From: Rhizobiales bacterium 32-66-11
Lineage (GTDB): Bacteria > Pseudomonadota > Alphaproteobacteria > Rhizobiales > Xanthobacteraceae
NCBI GenBank assembly: GCA_002304505.1
Contig: NCEH01000116.1
Span: forward strand, 1 to 44,951
Direction: 5' to 3'
DNA length: 44,951 nucleotides
The number at the start of each line of letters is the position of its first letter. The stretch's first letter is position 1. Shown piece after piece: positions 35,660 to 43,866 of this stretch. Under the pieces are notes generated by a model. That model saw only the letters and a program-made list of their open reading frames with translations. It had not been told where the DNA came from and did no database searches. A program made the translations under genes and the position numbers.

Positions 35660-36613
35660 TCAAACCCGACCGAGCTTTGCCTCGCGGGCGCTGCGCAGGC
35701 GGGCGAAATCGTCGCCCGCGTGATGCGAGGAGCGCGTCAGCGGGCTCGACGACACCATCAGGAAGCCCTTGGCATAGGCCACCGTTTCGAAGGCGGAGAA
35801 TTCGTCCGGCGTCACGAAGCGCTCCACCTTGTGGTGCTTGCGGGTGGGCTGGAGATATTGGCCGATGGTCATGAAATCCACCTCGGCCGAGCGCAGGTCG
35901 TCCATGAGCTGGAGCACCTCGTTCCGCTCCTCGCCCAGGCCCACCATGATGCCCGACTTGGTGAAGATGGAGGGGTCCAGCTCCTTCACCTGCTGTAGCA
36001 GGCGCAGCGAGTGGAAATAGCGAGCGCCCGGCCGCACCGTGAGATACTTCGCCGGCACAGTTTCCAGATTATGGTTGAACACGTCGGGCTTCGCCTCGAC
36101 CACCACCTCGATGGCGCCGGGCTTGCGCAGGAAATCCGGGGTGAGAATCTCGATGGTCGTGCCGGGGCTTGCGGCACGGATGGCGCGGATGGTGCGGGAG
36201 AAATGCTCGGCGCCGCCGTCCGCCAGATCGTCCCGGTCCACGGAGGTGATGACCACGTGAGAGAGGCCAAGCTTGGCCACCGCCTCGCCCACCTTCTGCG
36301 GCTCGTCCTGGTCCAGCGCCTGCGGCATCCCGGTTCGCACATTGCAGAAGGCGCAGGCGCGGGTACACGTGTCGCCCATGATCATGAAAGTGGCGTGCTT
36401 CTTTTCCCAGCACTCGCCGATGTTCGGGCAGCCCGCTTCCTCGCACACCGTGTGCAGGCCGTTCGCTCGCACGATCTCGGCGGTTTGCGACCATCCGGCC
36501 GAACCCGGCGCGCGGACGCGGATCCATTCCGGCTTGCGCAGGATCTCGCTTTCGGGCCGATGCGCCTTTTCCGGATGGCGCGGCCGGTTCAGGGTGTTGA
36601 CGAGCGTGACCAT
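35660..36613 (-). CDS. lipA: Lipoyl synthase LipA
   Basis: A radical-SAM enzyme that inserts two sulfur atoms into octanoyl groups on lipoyl domains, here needed for the pyruvate dehydrogenase genes upstream. The 317-residue protein has the auxiliary cluster cysteines C57, C62 and C68 (VCEEAGCPNIGECW) and the radical-SAM motif CTRACAFC (C83, C87, C90). The C-terminal serine block SSSPLTRSSHHAGDDF is present. Length and motifs are normal. It lies between a small membrane protein gene and the coq10-like gene, all minus strand. Confidence 0.97.
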   Translation of the reverse strand: MVTLVNTLNRPRHPEKAHRPESEILRKPEWIRVRAPGSAGWSQTAEIVRANGLHTVCEEAGCPNIGECWEKKHATFMIMGDTCTRACAFCNVRTGMPQALDQDEPQKVGEAVAKLGLSHVVITSVDRDDLADGGAEHFSRTIRAIRAASPGTTIEILTPDFLRKPGAIEVVVEAKPDVFNHNLETVPAKYLTVRPGARYFHSLRLLQQVKELDPSIFTKSGIMVGLGEERNEVLQLMDDLRSAEVDFMTIGQYLQPTRKHHKVERFVTPDEFSAFETVAYAKGFLMVSSSPLTRSSHHAGDDFARLRSAREAKLGRV

Positions 36614-36668
36614 ATCTTCAGGCGACTTTCGCGCGCGATAAAAGCATTCGCTTCAAAATCTAGTCTTC

Positions 36669-36697
36669 CATCGCGCCAGCGTCGAGCCGGCGCGATG
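36669..36697. repeat. 9-bp-stem hairpin between lipA and the GlsB-type gene
   Basis: CATCGCGCC and GGCGCGATG pair exactly across an 11-base loop. It lies downstream of the GlsB-type gene and upstream of lipA on the minus strand. Without a T run it is a weak terminator candidate. Thirteen bases of its loop and right arm (36682-36694) recur in the palindrome after dksA. Confidence 0.5.
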
Positions 36698-36737
36698 CAG
36701 TGCTGACCTGCCGGTAGCGCCGGACGGCCACGGGCCT

Positions 36738-37016
36738 TTAGCGGGCGCGGATGCGGCGCCACACCCACAGCACGATGATGGCACCAATGACGGCAGCGAT
36801 GAGCGTGCGGAAGAAGCCGTAGACCGGCACGTCCGCCCATTCCGCCAGCTTGCCGCCGACGAACGCCCCGATCAGCCCGAACACGAGGTTCGCCAACAGT
36901 CCGTGGTCGCTCTCGGTGATCCGCTCCGCGATCCAGCCGGCGATCAGGCCGATGAGGATCATGGTGAAGAAGCCGACGCCCGGCTGGCTCAGCGCCGCAT
37001 AGGTCTCGCCATTCAT
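36738..37016 (-). CDS. GlsB/YeaQ/YmgE family small membrane protein
   Basis: A 92-residue membrane protein with three hydrophobic helices, near 14-29 (GFFTMILIGLIAGWIA), 40-59 (LLANLVFGLIGAFVGGKLAE) and 66-86 (YGFFRTLIAAVIGAIIVLWVW). The glycine-rich GLIAGWIAERI and NLVFGLIGAFVGG pattern is typical of the transglycosylase-associated (PF04226) family, often induced by stress. The function is unknown. It lies between lpd and lipA on the same strand and may be read with them. Confidence 0.85.
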   Translation of the reverse strand: MNGETYAALSQPGVGFFTMILIGLIAGWIAERITESDHGLLANLVFGLIGAFVGGKLAEWADVPVYGFFRTLIAAVIGAIIVLWVWRRIRAR

Positions 37017-37058
37017 GGATCAGCCCCCAGGTTCCGCGCGGCCCGCGCCGCGCGCCCC

Positions 37059-38477
<1,419 letters not shown>

Positions 38478-38637
38478 GGATCTCTCCTTCCCCTCCTGGG
38501 CCGCCGGACGCACCGCATCGGCAGAAGGGACCGGGTGGGAATGGGGCCGTGCCCGCCCCGCGCGCGCCGGCGCAAGGCCTCAGCAGGCGGCAGGGCCGGC
38601 GGGCCGGGTCCGACGCACCAGCGCCGGACCCCAGCCG

Positions 38638-38874
38638 TCAGCGGGTCAGATAAGCGTAGATTTCATCCTTCAGCCGCACGCGCTCCTTGCGCACGGTGTC
38701 GAGCGCCAGGTCGTCCATGGGCTCAAGATCGCTCTCGGCCTTGTGGACCACCTCGTTCACCTTGTCGTACTCGGCAACCAGATGGGCGAAGTGCGGGTCG
38801 CTCTGGCGCAATTCGTGGAGCTTGCCGGCATATTCGGGGAAATCGGCGGCCAATTGGTGGGGCGTATGGGACAT
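38638..38874 (-). CDS. YdcH/DUF465 family protein
   Basis: A 78-residue, mostly helical protein. The pattern PEYAGKLHELRQSDPHFAHLVAEYDKVN followed by a second helix (KERVRLKDEIYAYL), quoted here in pieces, matches the DUF465 (YdcH) family of small coiled-coil proteins of unknown role. GAGG lies 5 bases before the ATG at 38874. It stands between pdhC and lpd. A GGGTCCG/CGGACCC stem (38606-38631) follows its stop. Confidence 0.85.
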   Translation of the reverse strand: MSHTPHQLAADFPEYAGKLHELRQSDPHFAHLVAEYDKVNEVVHKAESDLEPMDDLALDTVRKERVRLKDEIYAYLTR

Positions 38875-38967
38875 GTTTGCCTCGTTTTACCTTGGACGCG
38901 GCGGCATGCGCGCCGCATGCGCCCTGCTACACCGAAGCCGCCGTGCGACCTTTGATCTGCCGCACAG

Positions 38968-38987
38968 GAAACCGGCCTTCCGGCCGG
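38968..38987 (-). terminator. Terminator-like hairpin after pdhC
   Basis: On the minus strand CCGGCC-GGAA-GGCCGG forms a 6-bp stem with a tetraloop, followed by TTT. It lies about 60 bases past the pdhC stop and could end the pdhABC transcript or reduce readthrough into the YdcH-type gene. Confidence 0.5.
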
Positions 38988-39045
38988 CTTCCACCGCGAT
39001 CCTCACACCGGCATGGGCGCGCCAGCATGGTCACACCGGCATGGG

Positions 39046-40428
39046 TCACACCAGCATCGTCATGGGCTTTTCGACGAAGTCCTTGAACGCCGCCAGCAGC
39101 TCGGCGCCCAGCGCCCCGTCCATCACCCGGTGATCGCAGGTAAGGGTGGCGGTCATCTGGGTGGCGATCTTGATCTCGCCGCCGCGCACCACGGGGCGCT
39201 GCTCGGACGCGCCGATGGCCATGATGGAGGATTGCGGGGCGTTGATGATCGCCACGAAATCCCGCACGCCCATCATGCCGAGGTTGGAGATGGAGGTGGA
39301 GCCGCCGGAATATTCCTCCGGCTTCAGCTTCTTGTTGCGGGCCCGCGAGGCAAGGTCGCGCATCTCGTTGGAGATGGCGGAGAGCGTCTTCGTCTCGGCC
39401 TTCTTGATGACCGGGGCATAGAGCCCGCCGTCGATGGCCACGGCCACGCCGACGTCGGAATTCTTCATGCGCAGGATCCGGTCCTCGGCCCACACGGCAT
39501 TGGCGGCCGGCACCTTCTGGAGCGCCAGCGCCATGGCCTTGATGATGAAGTCGTTGACCGAGACGCGATAAACCGGCTTGCCGTCCTTGTCCTTGGACGC
39601 CATGGAATTGACGGTCTCGCGCAGCTTCATCAGATCGTCGAGGTCGCAATCCACGCTCAGATAGAAGGTGGGGGTGAGCTGTTCGCTCTCCACCAGCCGC
39701 TTGGCGATGGTCTTGCGCATGCCGTCGAGCTGGACTTCCTCGAAGGAGCCCGCCTCGAACATGGCCTTGACCTGATCGGCGGTCGGGCCGCTGACGGCAG
39801 CCTTCGCCGGAGCGGGAGCCGCGGCAGCCTGCGGGGGCGCAGAAGCGGCGGCGGGGGCGGGGGCTGTAGCCGGCTGAGCGCCGGGCTTTGCCCCTTCCAC
39901 ATCGCGCGCGACGACACGGCCATGGGGGCCGGAGCCGGGCAACGCGGCAAGGTCGATGCCCTTTTCCTTGGCAAGGCGGCGGGCGAGCGGCGAGGCGAAC
40001 ACGCGTCCGCCCTCCCCGTTCGCGGCCGGGGCGGCAGCAACCGGCGCCGGCGCGGGAGCCGGCGCAGCGGCGGGCGCGGCGGCAGGTGCGGCCGGCGCCG
40101 GTGCAGCAGCGGCCGGAGCCGGAACAGCCGCCGAAGCCGGGGCCTTGGCGCCGCCGGCGCCGGAGGCGACCGCCTTGGCGTCCTCGCCCTCGCCGGCCAG
40201 AAGCGCGATGAGCTGATTGACCGGCACGTCCTGCGTGCCCTCGGGCACCAGGATCTTCGCCATCACGCCTTCATCGACGGCTTCCACTTCCATGGTCGCC
40301 TTGTCGGTCTCGATCTCGGCGATCACGTCGCCGGACTTGACGCTGTCGCCTTCCTTCTTGAGCCATTTGGCGAGGTTGCCCTTCTCCATCGTGGGAGACA
40401 GGGCCGGCATCAGGATTTCGATGGGCAT
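39046..40428 (-). CDS. pdhC: Pyruvate dehydrogenase E2, dihydrolipoyl acetyltransferase
   Basis: The core of pyruvate dehydrogenase, which transfers acetyl groups to CoA. The 460-residue protein has one N-terminal lipoyl domain with the lipoylated K43 in ETDKATMEVEA and an Ala-Pro linker (about 85-135). A peripheral-subunit-binding domain follows (FASPLARRLAKEKGIDL, GPHGRVVARDV, about 143-175), then a second linker. The catalytic domain has H433 and D437 (TCDHRVMDGALGA). Its lipoyl-domain DNA is nearly the same as that of pdhB. The product is complete. Confidence 0.96.
   Translation of the reverse strand: MPIEILMPALSPTMEKGNLAKWLKKEGDSVKSGDVIAEIETDKATMEVEAVDEGVMAKILVPEGTQDVPVNQLIALLAGEGEDAKAVASGAGGAKAPASAAVPAPAAAAPAPAAPAAAPAAAPAPAPAPVAAAPAANGEGGRVFASPLARRLAKEKGIDLAALPGSGPHGRVVARDVEGAKPGAQPATAPAPAAASAPPQAAAAPAPAKAAVSGPTADQVKAMFEAGSFEEVQLDGMRKTIAKRLVESEQLTPTFYLSVDCDLDDLMKLRETVNSMASKDKDGKPVYRVSVNDFIIKAMALALQKVPAANAVWAEDRILRMKNSDVGVAVAIDGGLYAPVIKKAETKTLSAISNEMRDLASRARNKKLKPEEYSGGSTSISNLGMMGVRDFVAIINAPQSSIMAIGASEQRPVVRGGEIKIATQMTATLTCDHRVMDGALGAELLAAFKDFVEKPMTMLV
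40225..40428 (-). repeat. Lipoyl-domain DNA copy in pdhC (paired with 41647-41850)
   Basis: These 204 bases and the 204 bases at 41647-41850 align without gaps and differ at only a small share of positions by eye. The translated domains differ at a handful of residues (for example Ile/Leu-Gly against Val/Met-Ala near residue 55). The two copies are in direct orientation about 1.4 kb apart. Confidence 0.85.
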
Positions 40429-40440
40429 CTGGTCTTCCCC

Positions 40441-41850
40441 TCAGCGATAGGTCACGGCGCGCACGGCCTCGATCACGTCGGCGACCGTCGGCAAAGCGAG
40501 CTTTTCGAGATTGGCGGCATAAGGCATGGGCACATCCTTGCCGGTCACGCGCAGGACCGGGGCGTCGAGATAGTCAAACGCATCGGCCATCAGGCGGGCG
40601 GAAATCTCGGCGCCGACGCCGGACTGGGCCCAGCCCTCCTCGATGGTCACGCAGCGACCGGTCTTCTTCACGGATTCGATGATGGTCGCGGTATCCATGG
40701 GGCGAATGGTGCGCAGGTCGATGACCTCCGCCTCGATGCCCTGCTTGGCCAATTCCTCGGCCGCCTTGAGCGCATAGGTCATGCCGATGGACCAGGCCAC
40801 CAGGGTCACGTCCTTGCCGGCGCGGGCGATGCGCGCCTTGCCGATGGGGAGAACGTAATCGTCCAGCTTCGGCACCTCGAAGGAATGGCCGTAGAGGATT
40901 TCGTTTTCCAGGAAGATGATCGGATTGGGATCGCGGATCGCCGCCTTCAGCAGGCCCTTGGCATCGGCGGCGCTATAAGGCGCGATCACCTTGAGGCCGG
41001 GGATGTGGCTGTACCAGGAGGTGTAATCCTGGCTGTGCTGGGCGGCGACGCGTGCGGCCGCGCCGTTCGGGCCGCGGAACACGATGGAGCAATGCACCTG
41101 GCCGCCGGACATATAAAGCGTCTTGGCGGCGGAATTGATGATCTGGTCGATCGCCTGCATGGCGAAATTGAAGGTCATGAATTCGACGATGGGCTTCAAG
41201 CCCGCCATGGCGGCGCCGACGCCCATGCCGGCGAAGCCGTGCTCGGTGATGGGCGTATCCACCACGCGCTTGGCGCCGAATTCCTGAAGCAGGCCTTGAG
41301 TGATCTTATAGGCGCCCTGATATTCGGCGACTTCCTCGCCCATCACGAACACGTCGGCGTCGCGGCGCATTTCCTCGGCCATGGCGTCGCGCAGGGCCTC
41401 ACGTACGGTCATGGTGACCATCTCGGTGCCGGGCGGGACCTCCGGGTCGGGCTGCGCCTTTACCTGGGGTGGGTTGGCGACGGCGGAGGGAACGGCGGCC
41501 TGCGGGGCGGGCGCGGCGGCGGCCGTGGGGGACGGCTGGGGAGCGGCGGCCGGCGGCGCGCTTTCGGCGGCCTTCTGGGCCGGCGCGGGGGCGGCGTTGG
41601 CGTCTTCGCCTTCACCCAGGATCGAGGCGATGGGGGTGTTCACGGCCACGTCCTGCGTGCCCTCGGGCACCAGGATCTTGCCGAGAATGCCTTCGTCCAC
41701 CGCTTCCACTTCCATGGTGGCCTTGTCGGTCTCGATCTCAGCGATCACGTCGCCGGACTTGACGCTGTCGCCCTCTTTCTTGAGCCATTTGGTGAGATTG
41801 CCCTTCTCCATGGTGGGGGAGAGGGCCGGCATGAGGATATCGATGGGCAT
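40441..41850 (-). CDS. pdhB: Pyruvate dehydrogenase E1 beta subunit with N-terminal lipoyl domain
   Basis: The beta subunit of the thiamine-diphosphate enzyme that decarboxylates pyruvate. In this lineage it carries its own lipoyl domain: residues 1-80 contain K43 in ETDKATMEVEA, followed by an Ala-Pro linker. The transketolase-like part starts at about 140 (TMTVREALRDAMAEEM). It includes GEEVAEYQGAYKITQGLL, TPITEHGFAGMGVGAAM and the C-terminal ligand-binding half (DLRTIRPMDTATIIESVKKT). The product has 469 residues, normal for the lipoylated form. It lies 12 bases before pdhC and 9 bases after a small membrane protein gene. Confidence 0.96.
   Translation of the reverse strand: MPIDILMPALSPTMEKGNLTKWLKKEGDSVKSGDVIAEIETDKATMEVEAVDEGILGKILVPEGTQDVAVNTPIASILGEGEDANAAPAPAQKAAESAPPAAAPQPSPTAAAAPAPQAAVPSAVANPPQVKAQPDPEVPPGTEMVTMTVREALRDAMAEEMRRDADVFVMGEEVAEYQGAYKITQGLLQEFGAKRVVDTPITEHGFAGMGVGAAMAGLKPIVEFMTFNFAMQAIDQIINSAAKTLYMSGGQVHCSIVFRGPNGAAARVAAQHSQDYTSWYSHIPGLKVIAPYSAADAKGLLKAAIRDPNPIIFLENEILYGHSFEVPKLDDYVLPIGKARIARAGKDVTLVAWSIGMTYALKAAEELAKQGIEAEVIDLRTIRPMDTATIIESVKKTGRCVTIEEGWAQSGVGAEISARLMADAFDYLDAPVLRVTGKDVPMPYAANLEKLALPTVADVIEAVRAVTYR
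41647..41850 (-). repeat. Lipoyl-domain DNA copy in pdhB (paired with 40225-40428)
   Basis: This is the second copy of the 204-base near-identical lipoyl-domain segment described for pdhC. Such similarity at wobble positions points to gene conversion or a recent duplication rather than protein-level constraint alone. Confidence 0.85.
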
Positions 41851-41859
41851 GGCTTCTGC

Positions 41860-42195
41860 TCAGCTCTTGCTCGACGCGGGCTCGCTCACGCTCGCGGGGG
41901 CGGGCGGAACGGGGCGCTGTCTCGTGAGATTGGAATAAGCGGAGGCCGCGGCGGCCGCGACCGTGAGGGAGGCGATGAACAGGATGAGGGCCTTGCCGAC
42001 CCGCCGGGCATGATCGCCGGCCGCGCCTTCGCGCAGACGGGCAGAAAAGGGCCAGAGCACCAGCAGCACCTGGCGGCCTGCGCTCAATGAGCCGGAGGCG
42101 GCCTCGGCCCTCATTCCTTCGCGAATCGCAACGCCCCAGCTCGCGGCTGCACCCGCGAGCGAGGCCAGAAGGAGAATGAGGGCCGGGATCGCCAT
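41860..42195 (-). CDS. Uncharacterised small membrane protein between pdhA and pdhB
   Basis: A 111-residue protein with two hydrophobic segments, near 4-24 (PALILLLASLAGAAASWGVAI) and 68-87 (ALILFIASLTVAAAAASAYS). A basic loop lies between them (VLWPFSARLREGAAGDHARRVGK) and a Pro/Ala/Ser-rich tail follows. I do not recognise a family. GAGG, part of the pdhA stop region, lies 7 bases before the ATG at 42195. It sits between pdhA (9-base gap) and pdhB (9-base gap), so it is almost certainly translated from the pdh transcript. Tight spacing and a good ribosome-binding site support a real gene; its role is unknown. Confidence 0.75.
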   Translation of the reverse strand: MAIPALILLLASLAGAAASWGVAIREGMRAEAASGSLSAGRQVLLVLWPFSARLREGAAGDHARRVGKALILFIASLTVAAAAASAYSNLTRQRPVPPAPASVSEPASSKS

Positions 42196-42204
42196 GGCCG
42201 CGCC

Positions 42205-43218
42205 TCAGCGCAGGATGTCGGTGTACAACTCGGACGGATCGGGTTCGGGATCATGCGTCGCGAAATCGGCGGCCGCATTGACGATCTCGCGGATCTCGCC
42301 GTCGATCGCCTTTAGTTCGTCCTCGCTCACGAGGCCCTGTTCCAGCAGGCGCGCCCGCACCTGTTCGATGGGATCATGCTCGGTCCGCATCTTCTGCACC
42401 TCCTCCTTCGACCGGTATTTCGCCGGGTCGGACATGGAGTGGCCGCGATAGCGGTAGGTCTGCATTTCCAGGATATAGGGGCCGTTGCCGGTGCGGGCGA
42501 AGCCGAGCGCACGCTCGGCGGCAGCCTTCACGGCACGCACATCCATGCCGTCCACCTGCTCGCCGGGAATGTTGAACGAGGTGCCGCGCTTGGAGAAGTC
42601 GGTCTGGGCGGAAGCCCGATTGACCGAGGTGCCCATGGCATATTTGTTGTTCTCGATCACATACACGGCCGGCAGCTTCCACAGCTCGGCCATGTTGAAG
42701 CTCTCATACACTTGGCCCTGGTTGGCCGCGCCGTCGCCGAAATAGACCACAGAGACCGAGCCATTGTCGCGGTAATGGTTGGCGAAGGCGAGGCCGGTGC
42801 CGAGCGAGACCTGGGCGCCGACGATGCCGTGGCCGCCGAAGAACTGCTTCTCGATGCTGAACATGTGCATCGAGCCGCCCTTGCCCTTGGAATAGCCGCC
42901 GCGGCGGCCGGTGAGTTCGGCCATGACGCCCTTGGCTTCCATGCCGGTGGACAGCATGTGGCCGTGGTCGCGATAGCCGGTGATCACCTGATCACCCTTT
43001 TTCATGGCCATCTGCATGCCGACCACCACGGCCTCCTGGCCGATATAGAGGTGGCAGAAGCCGCCGATCAGACCCATGCCATACATCTGGCCGGCCTTTT
43101 CCTCGAAGCGGCGGATCAGGAGCATCTCGCGATATGCGTGAAGTTCCTGCTCCTTGCTGAAGTCCGGTATCGCGCCGGGCGCGGCTTCGGTGCGGGCGAC
43201 TGCCTTTTTTGCGGCCAT
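42205..43218 (-). CDS. pdhA: Pyruvate dehydrogenase E1 alpha subunit
   Basis: The alpha subunit of pyruvate dehydrogenase E1, which binds thiamine diphosphate. The 337-residue protein has the cofactor motif from GDGAANQGQ (161-169) to VIENNKYAMGTS (187-198). The block RYRGHSMSDPAKYRSKEE is the usual E1-alpha loop. GGFCHLYIGQEAVVVG and KGKGGSMHMFS are further family marks. It is the first gene of the pdhA-X-pdhB-pdhC run. Upstream are a 22-bp inverted repeat (43271-43292) and a second smaller one, likely control sites. Confidence 0.97.
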   Translation of the reverse strand: MAAKKAVARTEAAPGAIPDFSKEQELHAYREMLLIRRFEEKAGQMYGMGLIGGFCHLYIGQEAVVVGMQMAMKKGDQVITGYRDHGHMLSTGMEAKGVMAELTGRRGGYSKGKGGSMHMFSIEKQFFGGHGIVGAQVSLGTGLAFANHYRDNGSVSVVYFGDGAANQGQVYESFNMAELWKLPAVYVIENNKYAMGTSVNRASAQTDFSKRGTSFNIPGEQVDGMDVRAVKAAAERALGFARTGNGPYILEMQTYRYRGHSMSDPAKYRSKEEVQKMRTEHDPIEQVRARLLEQGLVSEDELKAIDGEIREIVNAAADFATHDPEPDPSELYTDILR

Positions 43219-43270
43219 CTCATCCTCGGGACACGCTGGAACCGAGGAGTCTCTAGCGCACCTCCGAGAG

Positions 43271-43292
43271 GACGCAAAGCGCCATTTGCGTC
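43271..43292. promoter_or_regulatory. 22-bp inverted repeat upstream of pdhA, operator candidate
   Basis: GACGCAAA-GCGCCA-TTTGCGTC has exact 8-bp arms around a 6-base spacer, 53-74 bases upstream of the pdhA start codon. Next to it, GCAAC-AC-GTTGC (43303-43314) is a second dyad. No T run follows, so this is more like a protein-binding site or leader hairpin than a terminator. Confidence 0.5.
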
Positions 43293-43382
43293 GTGCTGCA
43301 CCGCAACACGTTGCAAACGCTTGACTCTGTTGGGTTGAACTGGATTTCAGTTAATTGATGTCATGAACCTGTAATGAGTTCA

Positions 43383-43697
43383 TCATCTGGGTTTCAGCAG
43401 CACAAGGTCCTTCGCATTGACGAAATCCAGCTGCCGGCGGCCCTCCTCGTCCAGCAGGTCCGGATCGAGCCGGGTGGCCTGGAGCAGGGAAACCTTGTTC
43501 TCGATCGCGCGCCGCTGGGCCTTCAGCGCCGCCAGCTCGCCTTCGAGCTGCGCCATCTCCACCTGGAAGTTGCGCTTCGCCATCAGGCCGTGCTGGCCAT
43601 TATAGGCATGGTACGCAAAATAGCCGATGACACCCCCGGAGAGGGTGTAGAGCAGCAGTGCGAACAGGAAGGTGCGCAGACGAGAGCGTGTTTGCAT
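43383..43697 (-). CDS. ftsB: FtsB/DivIC-type septum formation initiator protein
   Basis: A 104-residue bitopic membrane protein of the FtsB/DivIC family, part of the FtsQ-FtsL-FtsB link in the division machinery. A short basic N-terminus is followed by one helix (about 8-28, LRTFLFALLLYTLSGGVIGYF), then a coiled coil (about 42-75, MAQLEGELAALKAQRRAIENKV in pieces). The C-terminal block LDPDLLDEEGRRQLDFV is typical. The ATG at 43697 has AGGA at 7-base spacing; the longer open frame upstream has no support. It sits between eno and pdhA, as in many alphaproteobacteria. Complete. Confidence 0.9.
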   Translation of the reverse strand: MQTRSRLRTFLFALLLYTLSGGVIGYFAYHAYNGQHGLMAKRNFQVEMAQLEGELAALKAQRRAIENKVSLLQATRLDPDLLDEEGRRQLDFVNAKDLVLLKPR

Positions 43698-43810
43698 GAC
43701 GCCATCCTGCCCGATGCCGGTTGCCGGGGGGTTAAGACTCGCGGGCCATGCCCCCGCCGTGACGCCATCCCTGCGGCTGGCAGCGCGAGCCCGGCCATGA
43801 CCTGGAACGC

Positions 43811-43832
43811 GAAAAGGCGGAGCGTCTCCGCC
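43811..43832 (-). terminator. Intrinsic terminator after eno
   Basis: On the minus strand GGCGGAG-ACG-CTCCGCC (43816-43832) is a 7-bp perfect stem with a 3-base loop, followed by TTTTC. It begins 34 bases past the eno stop codon, before ftsB. Confidence 0.8.
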
Positions 43833-43866
43833 CCGCCTTCCGCATTTAAAACCTTCCGGCAAACGT

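Noticed and set aside
37036..37053. GC-only hairpin between lpd and the GlsB-type gene
   Set aside because: It pairs well (GCGCGGC with GCCGCGC), but such stems are frequent by chance in this base composition and no T run follows.
39890..40200. Alanine-proline-rich repeats in pdhC
   Set aside because: They are the normal flexible linkers of E2 proteins.
39013..42090. Long plus-strand open frame (about 1000 codons) opposite pdhC and pdhB
   Set aside because: It is a shadow of the pdh genes; its Gly/His/Arg-rich text mirrors the Ala-Pro linkers and other codons of the real genes.
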